Of a stretch of DNA of 46,994 bases, positions 17,757-27,020 are shown in pieces; the stretch's first letter is position 1; each line of letters starts with the position of its first letter. The translations under genes were made by a program, and so were the position numbers. The notes under the pieces were generated by a model. It worked only from the letters and a program-made list of their open reading frames with translations, did not search any database and was not told where the DNA came from. Source of the DNA: Bacteroides_D sp963546395 (GTDB lineage Bacteria > Bacteroidota > Bacteroidia > Bacteroidales > CAJPTX01); assembly GCA_963546395.1 (NCBI GenBank), contig CAUUMS010000013.1:1-46994 (forward strand). The letters are read 5' to 3'.

Positions 17757-20222
17757 CTACTGCTGCTTGGAGTGCTTCACCCGATCGCGCTCCTCTGCCT
17801 GCTTGGCAGAATTCCAGCTCTCGAGGCTCCCCGTGAGGTAGCCCGTGATGCGGCGCAGGCGGGCGATCTGATCGCTCTGGCACACGGGGCACTTGTCGTA
17901 AATCACGCCCTTGAAACCGCACTGCTTGCAGGTGTCGACCGGGTGGTTGATGGAACCATAGCCGATGTTCGTGTCCCGCATGGCCTTGACAATCTTGAGG
18001 ATCACCAGCACGTTCTTCTTGGCCTCGCCGTCGAGCTCCACGTAGGTGATGTGTCCCCCCAGGGTGAGAGCGTGGAATGGGGCCTCGAGCTCTATCTTTC
18101 GCTGTATGCCCACGGGTTCCCGCACGTCGACATGGAACGAGTTGACGTAGTAGTCACGATCGTTGACCCCCTCGATGATCCCGAAACGCTTCTGATCCAT
18201 ACGGGTGAAACGTCCCGAAAGCCCCTCGGCGGGGGTGGCAATGACCGAGTAGTTGAGCTTGTATTTCTGGCGGTACTCATCGGCCACTTGCTTGAGGAGC
18301 GACACGGCCTCATAGAGAGTATCCCACGCCAGGGGGCTCTGGGCGTGGCTCTGGCCATAGATGGCCATCATGGCATTGTGCCCACCTATGAATCCGATGC
18401 CCAGGGTGCCCTGCCGAAGCACATCGCCCACCTTCTCATCGAATCCGATGGTACGCCCACCCTTCCACACGTTGTTACCCATCATGAAGGGGAATTGCCG
18501 CGCGAGCGCAGTGCATTGGTACTCGAACCGCTCGTAGAGCTGATCAGCCACCATAACGGCCATGCGGTGCACGTTGGCCAGGAAGAGCTCCTTGGCCATG
18601 GCTGGCAGCTCGTCGGGGCTGGCGTCAGGATTGCGGCTCTCGGCCTCCTGACGGGCCATGATGGCCAGACGGGGCATGTTGATGGAGGTGAAGGAGAGGT
18701 TGCCACGACCGACGGACGACCGGGGGCCATTGATATTCTCGTAGACCCGGGTGCGGCACCCCATGGTGGCTACCTCGTGGAGATACCGCTTAGGATCGTC
18801 AGCCTGCCAGAGGTCATCATGATTGAATGGGGTGTCCAGGAACAAGAAGTTCGGGAACAGGGCATGGGCCGTGGTGCGGCATGCCTCGAGGAAGAGGTCG
18901 AAGTTCGGGGTCTCAAATGCGACATCCCCCCTGGCGGCAGCCTCGTAGTCCTTCATCGCAGCGGCAAGATCCCTCTCGCTGTAATTGACCCCCTCTTTCA
19001 CCTTGAAGATCTGTATGGGGAAGATGGGCACCTCCCCTTTGCCCAGCCCCTCCTCGGTGGCCTTCAGCAGGGCGTGGATCAGCATGCGCCCCTCGGGCGA
19101 GGTGTCAGTGCCGTAGTTGATGGAGCTGAACACCACCTGGTTACCGCCGCGTGAGTGCATCGTATTGAGGTTGTGTATAAACCCCTCCATGGCCTGATGC
19201 GTGTCGCGCGCCGTGGCAGTTAGCGAGCGTGTGAGCGCAATCTGAAGCTGTTTGCGAGGAATCTCCAGGCCCAACTCCTGCGATACCTGCTCTAGCTTAT
19301 CGAGCTGCGCCGGCTCATCAATAAGTGCAATAGCCTTATCAATCACCGCCTTGCGTATATCCTCCTCGGAGGCCTTCACCGGCTGACCATCCGCGTTGAG
19401 CTGGGCGATGAAGTAAAGGTGCCGCGCCAGATGCTTCCAGTAGGACTTGCGCACGCCAGGGGCCATGAAGAAGTCGAAGGCGGGTATGGCCTGCCCACCG
19501 TGCTGCTCATTCTGGTTAGTCTGGAAGATGATGGTGGCTAGCGTGGCGTAGCTTTGGATGCTCTGCGGCGTGCGCACGGAGCCATTCTTGGTGCGGAAAC
19601 CGCAGCTATACAGCTCGTCGAGGTCGTACTGTAGGCAGGTGGTCGTCTTGGTGGGATAGTAGTCGAGGTCGTGGATGTGGATGTCGCCGCTGGCATGCGC
19701 CTGGGCATACTGGCGGTTGAGGAGATACTTCTGGGTGTAATCCTTGGTGACCTCTGAGGCGAATGTCATCATCTGCCCCGCCGGGGTGTGCGACGACATG
19801 TTGGCATTGCTCAGGTTGGTGTCATTGACCTCCACCTGCACAATGCCGTCCATGACGTGCTTCATGTGCGTGCGCTTGTGACGCTCCACGTTACGCCACT
19901 CGCGGTAGATGATGTACTTCTTGGCTATGAACGGGTTGAAGGCCATGAGCCCCTGCTCCACGAGGTCTTGTATGTCCTCCACGGGCAGGTGCCCCTGGCT
20001 CTGTAGCTGCTGGGTGACCGTGTTGACGATCTGCTCAATGACAAACTCCTGCGGCTGGGTGCCACCCGCGCGGTAGGCCTTGCTGATGGCCTGGCGAATC
20101 TTGTCGGGGTTGTAGCTATCGGTAGAACCGTCGCGCTTGATGATGGTGAGCTCGCGCGCGGTGAGATTACTTTCCTCCTTCCCGGCCAGCACAGTGGCCA
20201 CAGGCTCTGCTTTTGGACTCAT
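17757..20222 (-). CDS. nrdD: Anaerobic ribonucleoside-triphosphate reductase
   Basis: Class III ribonucleotide reductase, 821 residues, making dNTPs without oxygen. The N-terminus carries an ATP-cone allosteric domain (IIKRDGSTDSYNPDKI, about 28-43). The C-terminus has four zinc-binding cysteines as CKQC (765-768) and CPVC (778-781), followed by the glycyl-radical loop RITGYL with Gly794. All hallmarks of an active enzyme are present. It is followed by its activase nrdG. A consensus promoter (20245-20275) and an upstream palindrome (20289-20317) precede it, so regulated expression is likely. Confidence 0.98.
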   Translation of the reverse strand: MSPKAEPVATVLAGKEESNLTARELTIIKRDGSTDSYNPDKIRQAISKAYRAGGTQPQEFVIEQIVNTVTQQLQSQGHLPVEDIQDLVEQGLMAFNPFIAKKYIIYREWRNVERHKRTHMKHVMDGIVQVEVNDTNLSNANMSSHTPAGQMMTFASEVTKDYTQKYLLNRQYAQAHASGDIHIHDLDYYPTKTTTCLQYDLDELYSCGFRTKNGSVRTPQSIQSYATLATIIFQTNQNEQHGGQAIPAFDFFMAPGVRKSYWKHLARHLYFIAQLNADGQPVKASEEDIRKAVIDKAIALIDEPAQLDKLEQVSQELGLEIPRKQLQIALTRSLTATARDTHQAMEGFIHNLNTMHSRGGNQVVFSSINYGTDTSPEGRMLIHALLKATEEGLGKGEVPIFPIQIFKVKEGVNYSERDLAAAMKDYEAAARGDVAFETPNFDLFLEACRTTAHALFPNFLFLDTPFNHDDLWQADDPKRYLHEVATMGCRTRVYENINGPRSSVGRGNLSFTSINMPRLAIMARQEAESRNPDASPDELPAMAKELFLANVHRMAVMVADQLYERFEYQCTALARQFPFMMGNNVWKGGRTIGFDEKVGDVLRQGTLGIGFIGGHNAMMAIYGQSHAQSPLAWDTLYEAVSLLKQVADEYRQKYKLNYSVIATPAEGLSGRFTRMDQKRFGIIEGVNDRDYYVNSFHVDVREPVGIQRKIELEAPFHALTLGGHITYVELDGEAKKNVLVILKIVKAMRDTNIGYGSINHPVDTCKQCGFKGVIYDKCPVCQSDQIARLRRITGYLTGSLESWNSAKQAEERDRVKHSKQQ

Positions 20223-20244
20223 GGTGCTAATCTTTTTTGCTTGG

Positions 20245-20275
20245 CAAAGGTACCCGTGGCTCGAATGCTAACAAA
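20245..20275 (-). promoter_or_regulatory. Promoter of nrdDG
   Basis: On the minus strand TTTG (20272-20275), a 19-nt spacer and TACCTTTG (20245-20252) match the full Bacteroidetes consensus. Transcription should begin near 20238, about 16 nt before the ATG. Confidence 0.8.
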
Positions 20276-20288
20276 GGTGGCCCCATTG

Positions 20289-20317
20289 CGAGTTATTAAC
20301 ACGGTGATGATAACTCG
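20289..20317. promoter_or_regulatory. Palindrome upstream of the nrdD promoter, candidate operator
   Basis: CGAGTTAT (20289-20296) and ATAACTCG (20310-20317) form a perfect 8-bp inverted repeat with a 13-nt spacer. It begins 13 nt upstream of the -33 box, the place expected for an activator. It does not look like an NrdR box. The regulator is unknown. Confidence 0.45.
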
Positions 20318-20699
20318 GATGAACAAAACAACAATCGGCTGTTAGGAGCGATCTTACCCACCGGTAGGTAAAGCCGTGGTGAGGTGGTCTTTTTCAGGAC
20401 AACGCGGAAGATACGGGTACGGGGTCGTCCACCGCTCATAGTACACCTAAAAGGAAACTGACAGCCCCCGAGAGCTCCTGCACAATGGCCCTACTCCGGC
20501 CATGCGCCCGACCAGAGCCACAGGCAGGATGGCGGCTGGCGATACATCCCATGCGAAGAGCCTTGCCCGTTAGGCACAGGCACCCCCATCGGCACAGATG
20601 CGGCGTGGAGCTAAGCTCGGCAGTAGGACGGATGGAATGGTAATGGACTGCATGCAGGATGACGGCTCAGGTCACCCCAGCATGCTAGCAAGGCCCCAG
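20318..20699. other. Non-coding gap between O-antigen-ligase-like gene and nrdD
   Basis: About 380 nt downstream of the membrane protein gene. Weak short inverted repeats (for example TTACC/GGTAA at 20354-20371) occur, but I see no convincing terminator, RNA or gene. Confidence 0.35.
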
Positions 20700-22013
20700 C
20701 TAGGCATAGGGCTTGAGCCCATCGCTAAGGCCGCGCTTCCGCCAGATGGCAACGCACCAGAGGATGCTGTAGGTGAATGCCAAATCGGCCACGCCGACAG
20801 CAATGGGGCTCATGGACTCGAAGGAGAGTAGCAAGTACAGCGGGAGGAATAGCAGGAGATGGATCCCCCTAAACCGTCTGGCAAAGACGATGGGGAGTAT
20901 GAGGATAGCCCCAAAGAGGATGCTCCCTGGCAACCCGTGCTCGATGGTGGCCTCGATGAACTCGTTGTGAACCTTCGATGGGCGCCGAGGCTCGTCGTAA
21001 TACGACCGCAGCACCTCGTCCACATACTCCCGTGACTTGGTGGTGCCAATGCCCCACGGGAGGTAATAGCTCCGATCATGGTACACCGATAGCCACAGGC
21101 GGGCCCGAGGGTTTGTGGCTGCAAGCTCGTCCGAATCGATTGCGCCGATGTGGTACAGGCCTCGCATGCGTGGCTGCGCCAGCGTGATACTGGCAAAGAT
21201 GGCTACAGCTGCAACGCCCACCAGCACGTAAGGCCATCGGAAACGCCGTTTCCCAAATATGTAGTAGCACAGGGTGGCACCTACGCACAGGAAAGCGGTC
21301 ACGTAGCCAGCCCGGCTGCCCGTGAGGACAAGGCCCACCGCAAGCACTGCGAAGACCACAATGTATGTCCCCTTCCACCGGCCCACCCCCGCAATGAGCC
21401 GATGCCCCGCAAGGATCAACGACATGAGCACGCTAAAGCCCATGAAGCTGGGGAAGATGTTCACGAGCATGGTAAACTCGGCGTAGTAGAAATAGCTCTG
21501 CCCATCCCAAAAGCAGTCCCACACGTCCTGCATGACCTCGGCCCTGTTAGGGTTGGCAAATGGGTAGAAATCTAGCCCCGCATCTGTCATTGAGACGGAG
21601 TGGTACAATGCCATTGCCAGGCAGGTCAGCACGATCAATACGCCGGCCCCAATCTGCGCGGTGCCCCACCACCGTGTCGGGCGTAAATCTATCAACGCTA
21701 TTGGTGCTAGCAGGTAGGCAACTCGCAGCATGGCGGCACTCTGCATTTGCCCCGAAGATAGGCTTGCTGGCAAGTCGATGAGTGCCAGCAGGTAGTAGGC
21801 CATCATGGGCAGCATGGGCCAATAGCTGCGCCAAGGGATGGAGCGGAAATGGCGCGCGATATGCACTAGGGCCAGCAAAACGGCCAGCACCATGAAAGGG
21901 GGGATAAACTTCGGGTGTACGGTGGCCAGCAGAATGATGACCCCAATGGTTCCCTGGCGCAACTGCACGAGCCAGCCGAGCGGCCCATCACAGGCTTGCA
22001 TTCGATTTTCCAT
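20700..22013 (-). CDS. O-antigen ligase/polymerase-family membrane protein (WaaL/Wzy-like)
   Basis: A 437-residue polytopic inner-membrane protein with about ten hydrophobic segments. TGSRAGY before a membrane helix and HNEFIEATIEHGLPG (349-363), with the conserved His in a periplasmic loop and downstream Gly, are the O-antigen ligase (Wzy_C) signature. Such proteins join polysaccharide from undecaprenyl diphosphate to lipid A core or polymerise repeat units. In T9SS-bearing relatives a WaaL makes the A-LPS used to anchor secreted proteins; that role here is inference. It is the last gene of an operon with a TPR protein and an outer-membrane barrel, 50 nt after the barrel gene. Confidence 0.85.
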   Translation of the reverse strand: MENRMQACDGPLGWLVQLRQGTIGVIILLATVHPKFIPPFMVLAVLLALVHIARHFRSIPWRSYWPMLPMMAYYLLALIDLPASLSSGQMQSAAMLRVAYLLAPIALIDLRPTRWWGTAQIGAGVLIVLTCLAMALYHSVSMTDAGLDFYPFANPNRAEVMQDVWDCFWDGQSYFYYAEFTMLVNIFPSFMGFSVLMSLILAGHRLIAGVGRWKGTYIVVFAVLAVGLVLTGSRAGYVTAFLCVGATLCYYIFGKRRFRWPYVLVGVAAVAIFASITLAQPRMRGLYHIGAIDSDELAATNPRARLWLSVYHDRSYYLPWGIGTTKSREYVDEVLRSYYDEPRRPSKVHNEFIEATIEHGLPGSILFGAILILPIVFARRFRGIHLLLFLPLYLLLSFESMSPIAVGVADLAFTYSILWCVAIWRKRGLSDGLKPYA

Positions 22014-22063
22014 AAAACGCTTGGTATACCAGGGGTGAGCGCTGCGCCCCCGTTGGCACTGCG

Positions 22064-23788
22064 CTAGAAGTGCATCACAATGCCTAAGTACCCTTGGAAT
22101 CGCCGCTGCGGGTACAGGTAGTAGGTATCGTGCCTGGCGGCTAGCAGATTTCGCACCTCGGCAAACGCAGAGAACGATTTGGTGAACCGGTAACGGACGT
22201 TAAGATTCAAATCGTAATTCACCCCCAGATCTATCGGATCCCCATTAAGCCCCCTGGCCACTTGACCGCCCTCCAGGTAGAGATAGAGCCCAGCGAACAC
22301 CTTACGCCGCAGGTTATAATCGATGCGCATCACCGCCCGATACGAGGGCCGATGCCACGCATGCGACACCTTGCGCAACTTGTAGTGCCAATAGTCTACC
22401 TCGATCCCGCAGTCGAAACGTTCGCTCACGCCGTATGCGATCTCACCCCTGGCGTGCACACGTTCCACGTTGTCGTAGACTAGACCGAAGTCTGAGCCGT
22501 AAATCGTATCACGCGTCAGGAGGGTCACTGGCACCGTCAGCCTATTATTGACCCAGAAATGCATGCTGTCCACCAGCGCATATGCCACAAAGAAGTCGAA
22601 TGTGGCCCGAGGGGTAAAGTTGCCTTTCACCCCGCCACGCACCTGCATCTTCCGTGAGGCATTCCAGGCCAGTTGCCCGGGCGCAGCCCATGGATTCTCA
22701 CGCCGGAGCGTGGAGTAATCCGCAGTCTCTACTCCCCCATCGGCCTCCACATACGGGATTAAGTAGTGCCGCACGATGTCGTAGGAGAAGTGAGCCCTGG
22801 GGTATAGGAAGATCCCCGTCGTGCCCCTATTCGCATCTAGCAAGGCCTCGCACCCCACTATCACTCGCCACCGATCCCCAAACAGCTTAGCCCATGGGGC
22901 CAGGGAGAACTGCGTATTCGGAGCCTCCTGCGAATTCATATCCTTGCCATAGTGGTTGAGGCGTATCTCACCACCAAAGCACTCGCTGTGCATGTACACA
23001 TGCCCTTTCACCGAGGCGTGGACATGCGTCTGCGACATCTGCCTATCGTCGCTATACCTATCGATAGCAAATCGCCCTGCGTAGTTGAAATGGCTAGAGT
23101 CCAAGTACGTGCTGTAGGCATCCAGGGCTATGCCATAACGATGGGCTGAAGTGGTAGAGCCCCACAGCGTATTGTAAGCCTGATGCAGCGTGTCCTTCCG
23201 GCCGTAGAATGCTGAGTAATCATGCGCGTAGGTAGCCTGTCCGCGCACAGCAAACGTCTTGAATACCCCCGTGGCATGTACCCCTACGCTCGTCAGCGAC
23301 TCGGGAGCCTTCACCGACTCGCCGCTAGCCAGCGTCACCTCCCCGAACGAGCTATTATGATCCAGTGAGATAGCGTAGCCCAGCCGCTCTCTCCGTCCCC
23401 CAGAGATGTAGACCTGTGCGAGAGGCGACGTATAGTTGCCATAGCCCAGCTTGATGAAGAATGGGTATATCGGCCGCAGAGGCTCTTTGCTCATGCGCGC
23501 CGGGGGTAGCTCACGCATCGCATAGCCCTGCAACATCGGGCGAGGCGAAAGCGTGTACTCAAAGGCCATGGGGGTCCTCAGGGTATCATCTATCGATGGG
23601 AGGTAGTGAATCCGATCGGCATCCCCAATGGATGGCGCAAAGGCTCGACTCACCTCCACCGTCTTTGTCTGGGCGTTACCCCCTGCCTCGGGCTGCTGAA
23701 CGCTATCGGCCTCTTGGGCAAACGAGACCATTGCCATCAGCACGAGTGAGGCCGCTAGTAGTACACCCCGGTAAGCTCGTATCACCAT
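22064..23788 (-). CDS. Outer-membrane beta-barrel protein paired with TPR protein
   Basis: A 574-residue exported protein. A signal peptide (about 1-24, ending VSFA before QEADS) is followed by a short periplasmic segment with VEVSRAFAPSIGDADRI (about 45-61) and then a long series of amphipathic, aromatic-rich strands. It ends QGYLGIVMHF, with the terminal Phe expected of a BAM-inserted barrel. It resembles the barrel part of TonB-dependent receptors but has no plug domain or TonB box that I can see. It starts 20 nt after the TPR gene. The conserved periplasmic segment could dock the TPR partner (inference). Substrate unknown. Confidence 0.8.
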   Translation of the reverse strand: MVIRAYRGVLLAASLVLMAMVSFAQEADSVQQPEAGGNAQTKTVEVSRAFAPSIGDADRIHYLPSIDDTLRTPMAFEYTLSPRPMLQGYAMRELPPARMSKEPLRPIYPFFIKLGYGNYTSPLAQVYISGGRRERLGYAISLDHNSSFGEVTLASGESVKAPESLTSVGVHATGVFKTFAVRGQATYAHDYSAFYGRKDTLHQAYNTLWGSTTSAHRYGIALDAYSTYLDSSHFNYAGRFAIDRYSDDRQMSQTHVHASVKGHVYMHSECFGGEIRLNHYGKDMNSQEAPNTQFSLAPWAKLFGDRWRVIVGCEALLDANRGTTGIFLYPRAHFSYDIVRHYLIPYVEADGGVETADYSTLRRENPWAAPGQLAWNASRKMQVRGGVKGNFTPRATFDFFVAYALVDSMHFWVNNRLTVPVTLLTRDTIYGSDFGLVYDNVERVHARGEIAYGVSERFDCGIEVDYWHYKLRKVSHAWHRPSYRAVMRIDYNLRRKVFAGLYLYLEGGQVARGLNGDPIDLGVNYDLNLNVRYRFTKSFSAFAEVRNLLAARHDTYYLYPQRRFQGYLGIVMHF

Positions 23789-23808
23789 AACGTATCCCGA
23801 TGGCCCCT

Positions 23809-26800
23809 CTATTCGAATTGAAACCGTAGCGAATCGCTTTGCGGACGGCTAGCAGGACGATGAACTAGCTGCTGCAAGCGTGCCAGCTCGGCCGAAGCCT
23901 CGGTCGCAATCCCATCGTCCTTCTTATCGTAGTTGTCCAGCACGCTCTGCAACGTCGCACGAGCCTGATATAGATCTCCCTGCTTCTCGTAAGCCTGCGC
24001 TAGCAGAATGAACGCCTTGGCTAGCCAGTACTGATGCGGGGTGTTACGCTTGGCAAAGGCCAGTACCTCCTCCTGCACCCGTGCCCAATCCTCTTGCCGG
24101 TGGCGTATCTCAGCCATGCGAAAGCGGGCTTCCGCCCCAGTGGCCGATCCGGTGTTCTTACCGATAGAGGCAAAGGTGCTATACGCCTCCTCCAGTTTAC
24201 CCGTGCGCTGCAACGCACCTCCCAGGTGGTAGTTCGCATACAGAGCCGTCTCGGGTGGTATTGACTCAGTGCGCAGCAAACTCTCTGCATCCCCCACGAG
24301 TAACCCATCATCCCCCATACGTACGGACATCCGAAGCCGACCATGGCGAGCCAACAGCAACTGACGTGGCTCACTCGCCATACGCTCTAGCTGATCGTAC
24401 TCCTCACGAGCCTTCCCCCATTGCTGCTGGTACTCGTAGCACTGGGCCATGAGTGCTCTAGCCTCGGCAGCCCGGGCAGTCGGAGCCCCAGCAATCACCT
24501 TCTCCAGTGGTGCCACAGCCCCTGTCGTGTCACGGCTGCGCAGCAGGCAATCTGCCAGGTAGTAGTTGGCAGAGACGCTCCCCTGCCCCTGTGGGTACTC
24601 CTTCAGGTAGGCACGCAGCGCAGGTATAGCCTTCGAGCAATCCCCCTGCATGTACTGATTCTCAGCCGAGACGTAGGAAAGGGAGTCTCGCTGCGACTTC
24701 GAGACCCGCTCTCCTTGACCTATCGTCTCCAGGTAGGAGAAGTAGGGTGACATATCGCCCTGCGTCTGGTGCACACGTTCCAGGGCCGACAGGGCCTCCT
24801 GCATCTGGGGCGTGCCGCTATACTCAGACACCACACGCTTAAAGCTCGTTGTAGCCTCATCGTAATGGCTCAGCGCATACTCCGCTAGGCCGATCTGCAC
24901 CAGTGCCAGTGGCACGAATGGGCTCGCCGGAAAATCGTTCACCACCTTCCGATAGTAGCGCAATGCCTCATCCAGCCTATCGATAGCGTGGTAGGTGGTG
25001 GCTATCTCGTAGTATGCCTCCACCCTGTAGAGCGAGTTGGGGAATAGCGCATCCATCTGCTCCAGGGCGGATATCTTCTTCTCAGGGCGGGCTACCAGGC
25101 CGAGTGCAAAGCCCTCCTGGAACAAGGCGTAATCAGCCCCGGCCCCCTTCTCCTGCTTTGCGCGCTCATACCACTCGATGGCAGGCCAGTACTTACGCTG
25201 CACGTAGTAGCAATCGCCCGTGCGCACCAATGCATCCGTCAGCACATTCTTATCCACGCCCTTTTGCGCCACGAATTGCCTGAACCAGCCTATAGCCTGC
25301 TCGTAGCTCCGCATCTTGAAGTACACGTACCCCAGGTTGTAATACGTCTGGGGAAACTGTGGGAGTGAGTAGGCCCCTGCGCTACGCAAAAAATCCTGGT
25401 AGTACTTAGATGCCACTGCGTAACGCTGTAGTCGGTACAGCGACTCCGCGCGCCAGTAAAGAGCCTTAGCGCGCAAGTCGGGATCATACTCCGACGATTC
25501 CAGCGACCGGGCAAACATGGCCTCGGCCTGCTCAAAGCGCAGATTCTGCATCAGCTCCACGCCGCGGAAGTAGGCCGCACGCTGCATGGCGCGCTTGGTA
25601 TTGGCGTTAGGCTGCTTAATCCGCTCCAGGGCATCCAGTGCCTTCTGGTAATTCTTGGTTTCCGTGAAAGCCATCCCCAGGTAGGTGTACGCCTCGTCCA
25701 CCCGTGGCGAATTGGGGAATGTCTCTATGAACTTCAGAAAGGCCTCCACGGCATCCGCAAAGGGCAGATAGCGCAACTCGTACGTCAGCTTGGCGTAATT
25801 GAACTGCGCATCAGCCTGGATCTCCTTATCGAAATCCATCGAGGCTGCGGACTGCAAGGCCTGACAGGCCCGATCCCTCCGCTCCATGTGTAGGTAGCAG
25901 TCGGCCAGGTGGTAATACGTATTTTGCGACAGCGAATCCGTGGCCCCCTCCACCTGCTCAAAGTAGCGAGCTGCCGCAGGGTAATCCTCATTCCGGTAGT
26001 ACACGAATCCAGCCAGGTAATTATCATCCCTCGATAGCGCCCCTGCCCCCTTCACATAATGTTCCAGGTATGGCAGCGCCTTCTCGTACTCGCCCATTCT
26101 GAAGTACGACTCGGCCACTGCGCGCTCCAACTCACCCTTCCGCTTACCGGAGACGGAATCCAGGCGGGGTGTCACATACTCTATCACCTTGTTGTACTCC
26201 CGCTGCTGGTAATAGATCTGGGCGATGTAGTACGGCACAATCCGGGAGAACATCGGGTCGCTCTCCAGCTTCTGAAACTCCTCCAGGGCCACCGTCGTCA
26301 TCCCGCGCGTGTACGCAATGTGGCCGTAGTAGTACCCCGCTGCCTCGGCGTAATGGCCGCTCTGCGTCTTGGCCCGGCCAAACAAGGCAAAGGCCTCATC
26401 GTACATCCCCAGGCTGAAGTAGCAGTAACCCGTCTTGAACACTACCTCCGACTGCACCTCTATCCCCACCGAGCGAGGCTCCACCTGCTTATACCACGGC
26501 AGTGCCTCGGCGTACTTACGTCGGCTGTAGTAGTACTCGCCCAGCTCATAGCAAGCCGAGCTATAGCGCGTCGATGCGGGGAAGTCCACCGCAAAGTTCT
26601 GTAGCAAGCTCGGGGCATCCTGACGGCCCAGGCGACTCGCACACACGGCGTAGTAGTACGCCGCATCCGCATGGCGCACACCCCCATCCTCGGCCAGCAT
26701 CTCGAGCACTGTGCCAAAGACTGTCTGCGCGGCCGCATACTTCTCCGCGATGAACAACTCGTAGGCACGGTTATACTCCCGCTCCGCATCGAGCCGTCCG

Positions 26801-26913
26801 CCACGCACCTGCGCATGCACCATGCACGGCAGAAAGACCCCCACGAGGCATATCCAAACCCACCTGCGCACTGTCAAATCCACTTTAGAGATGCTAGAAA
26901 TCTTGCACTGCAT
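23809..26913 (-). CDS. Large periplasmic tetratricopeptide-repeat protein
   Basis: About 1034 residues. The N-terminus is a signal peptide (hydrophobic WICLVGVFLPCMVHA) and nearly all the rest is TPR-type helical repeats of roughly 34 residues. These include repeated A-x-x-x-Y/F-x-x-V and YYxxGxxxxxxxxYxxA patterns, many Tyr-rich helices and YbgF/Tol-like FPxSPxxxxA blocks (DFPASPFVPLALVQIG). The first ATG is at 26913; the frame opens with TTG at 26919. A TACCTTTG box at 26960-26967 predicts about a 40-nt leader. It is first in the operon with the barrel and the O-antigen-ligase-like gene. Probably a scaffold facing the outer membrane; function not known. Confidence 0.85.
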   Translation of the reverse strand: MQCKISSISKVDLTVRRWVWICLVGVFLPCMVHAQVRGGRLDAEREYNRAYELFIAEKYAAAQTVFGTVLEMLAEDGGVRHADAAYYYAVCASRLGRQDAPSLLQNFAVDFPASTRYSSACYELGEYYYSRRKYAEALPWYKQVEPRSVGIEVQSEVVFKTGYCYFSLGMYDEAFALFGRAKTQSGHYAEAAGYYYGHIAYTRGMTTVALEEFQKLESDPMFSRIVPYYIAQIYYQQREYNKVIEYVTPRLDSVSGKRKGELERAVAESYFRMGEYEKALPYLEHYVKGAGALSRDDNYLAGFVYYRNEDYPAAARYFEQVEGATDSLSQNTYYHLADCYLHMERRDRACQALQSAASMDFDKEIQADAQFNYAKLTYELRYLPFADAVEAFLKFIETFPNSPRVDEAYTYLGMAFTETKNYQKALDALERIKQPNANTKRAMQRAAYFRGVELMQNLRFEQAEAMFARSLESSEYDPDLRAKALYWRAESLYRLQRYAVASKYYQDFLRSAGAYSLPQFPQTYYNLGYVYFKMRSYEQAIGWFRQFVAQKGVDKNVLTDALVRTGDCYYVQRKYWPAIEWYERAKQEKGAGADYALFQEGFALGLVARPEKKISALEQMDALFPNSLYRVEAYYEIATTYHAIDRLDEALRYYRKVVNDFPASPFVPLALVQIGLAEYALSHYDEATTSFKRVVSEYSGTPQMQEALSALERVHQTQGDMSPYFSYLETIGQGERVSKSQRDSLSYVSAENQYMQGDCSKAIPALRAYLKEYPQGQGSVSANYYLADCLLRSRDTTGAVAPLEKVIAGAPTARAAEARALMAQCYEYQQQWGKAREEYDQLERMASEPRQLLLARHGRLRMSVRMGDDGLLVGDAESLLRTESIPPETALYANYHLGGALQRTGKLEEAYSTFASIGKNTGSATGAEARFRMAEIRHRQEDWARVQEEVLAFAKRNTPHQYWLAKAFILLAQAYEKQGDLYQARATLQSVLDNYDKKDDGIATEASAELARLQQLVHRPASRPQSDSLRFQFE

Positions 26914-26959
26914 ACGCAACCTGTGCCCCCATCCCCCACAGTCTCACCACCCACACGGG

Positions 26960-26967
26960 CAAAGGTA
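26960..26967 (-). promoter_or_regulatory. -7 promoter element of the TPR/barrel/ligase operon
   Basis: A perfect TACCTTTG on the minus strand, with a predicted start near 26953, about 40 nt before the first ATG of the TPR gene. No clear -33 TTG at the usual spacing. Confidence 0.5.
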
Positions 26968-27020
26968 CGCATATTGAATCACTTGCCGAGGGCTGAGGAA
27001 CAGCCTCTGCCCCCCGAGCA

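Noticed and set aside
17730..19154. 474-codon open frame antisense to nrdD
   Set aside because: Same cause; nrdD is intact on the sense strand and the antisense frame has no start signal or domain pattern.
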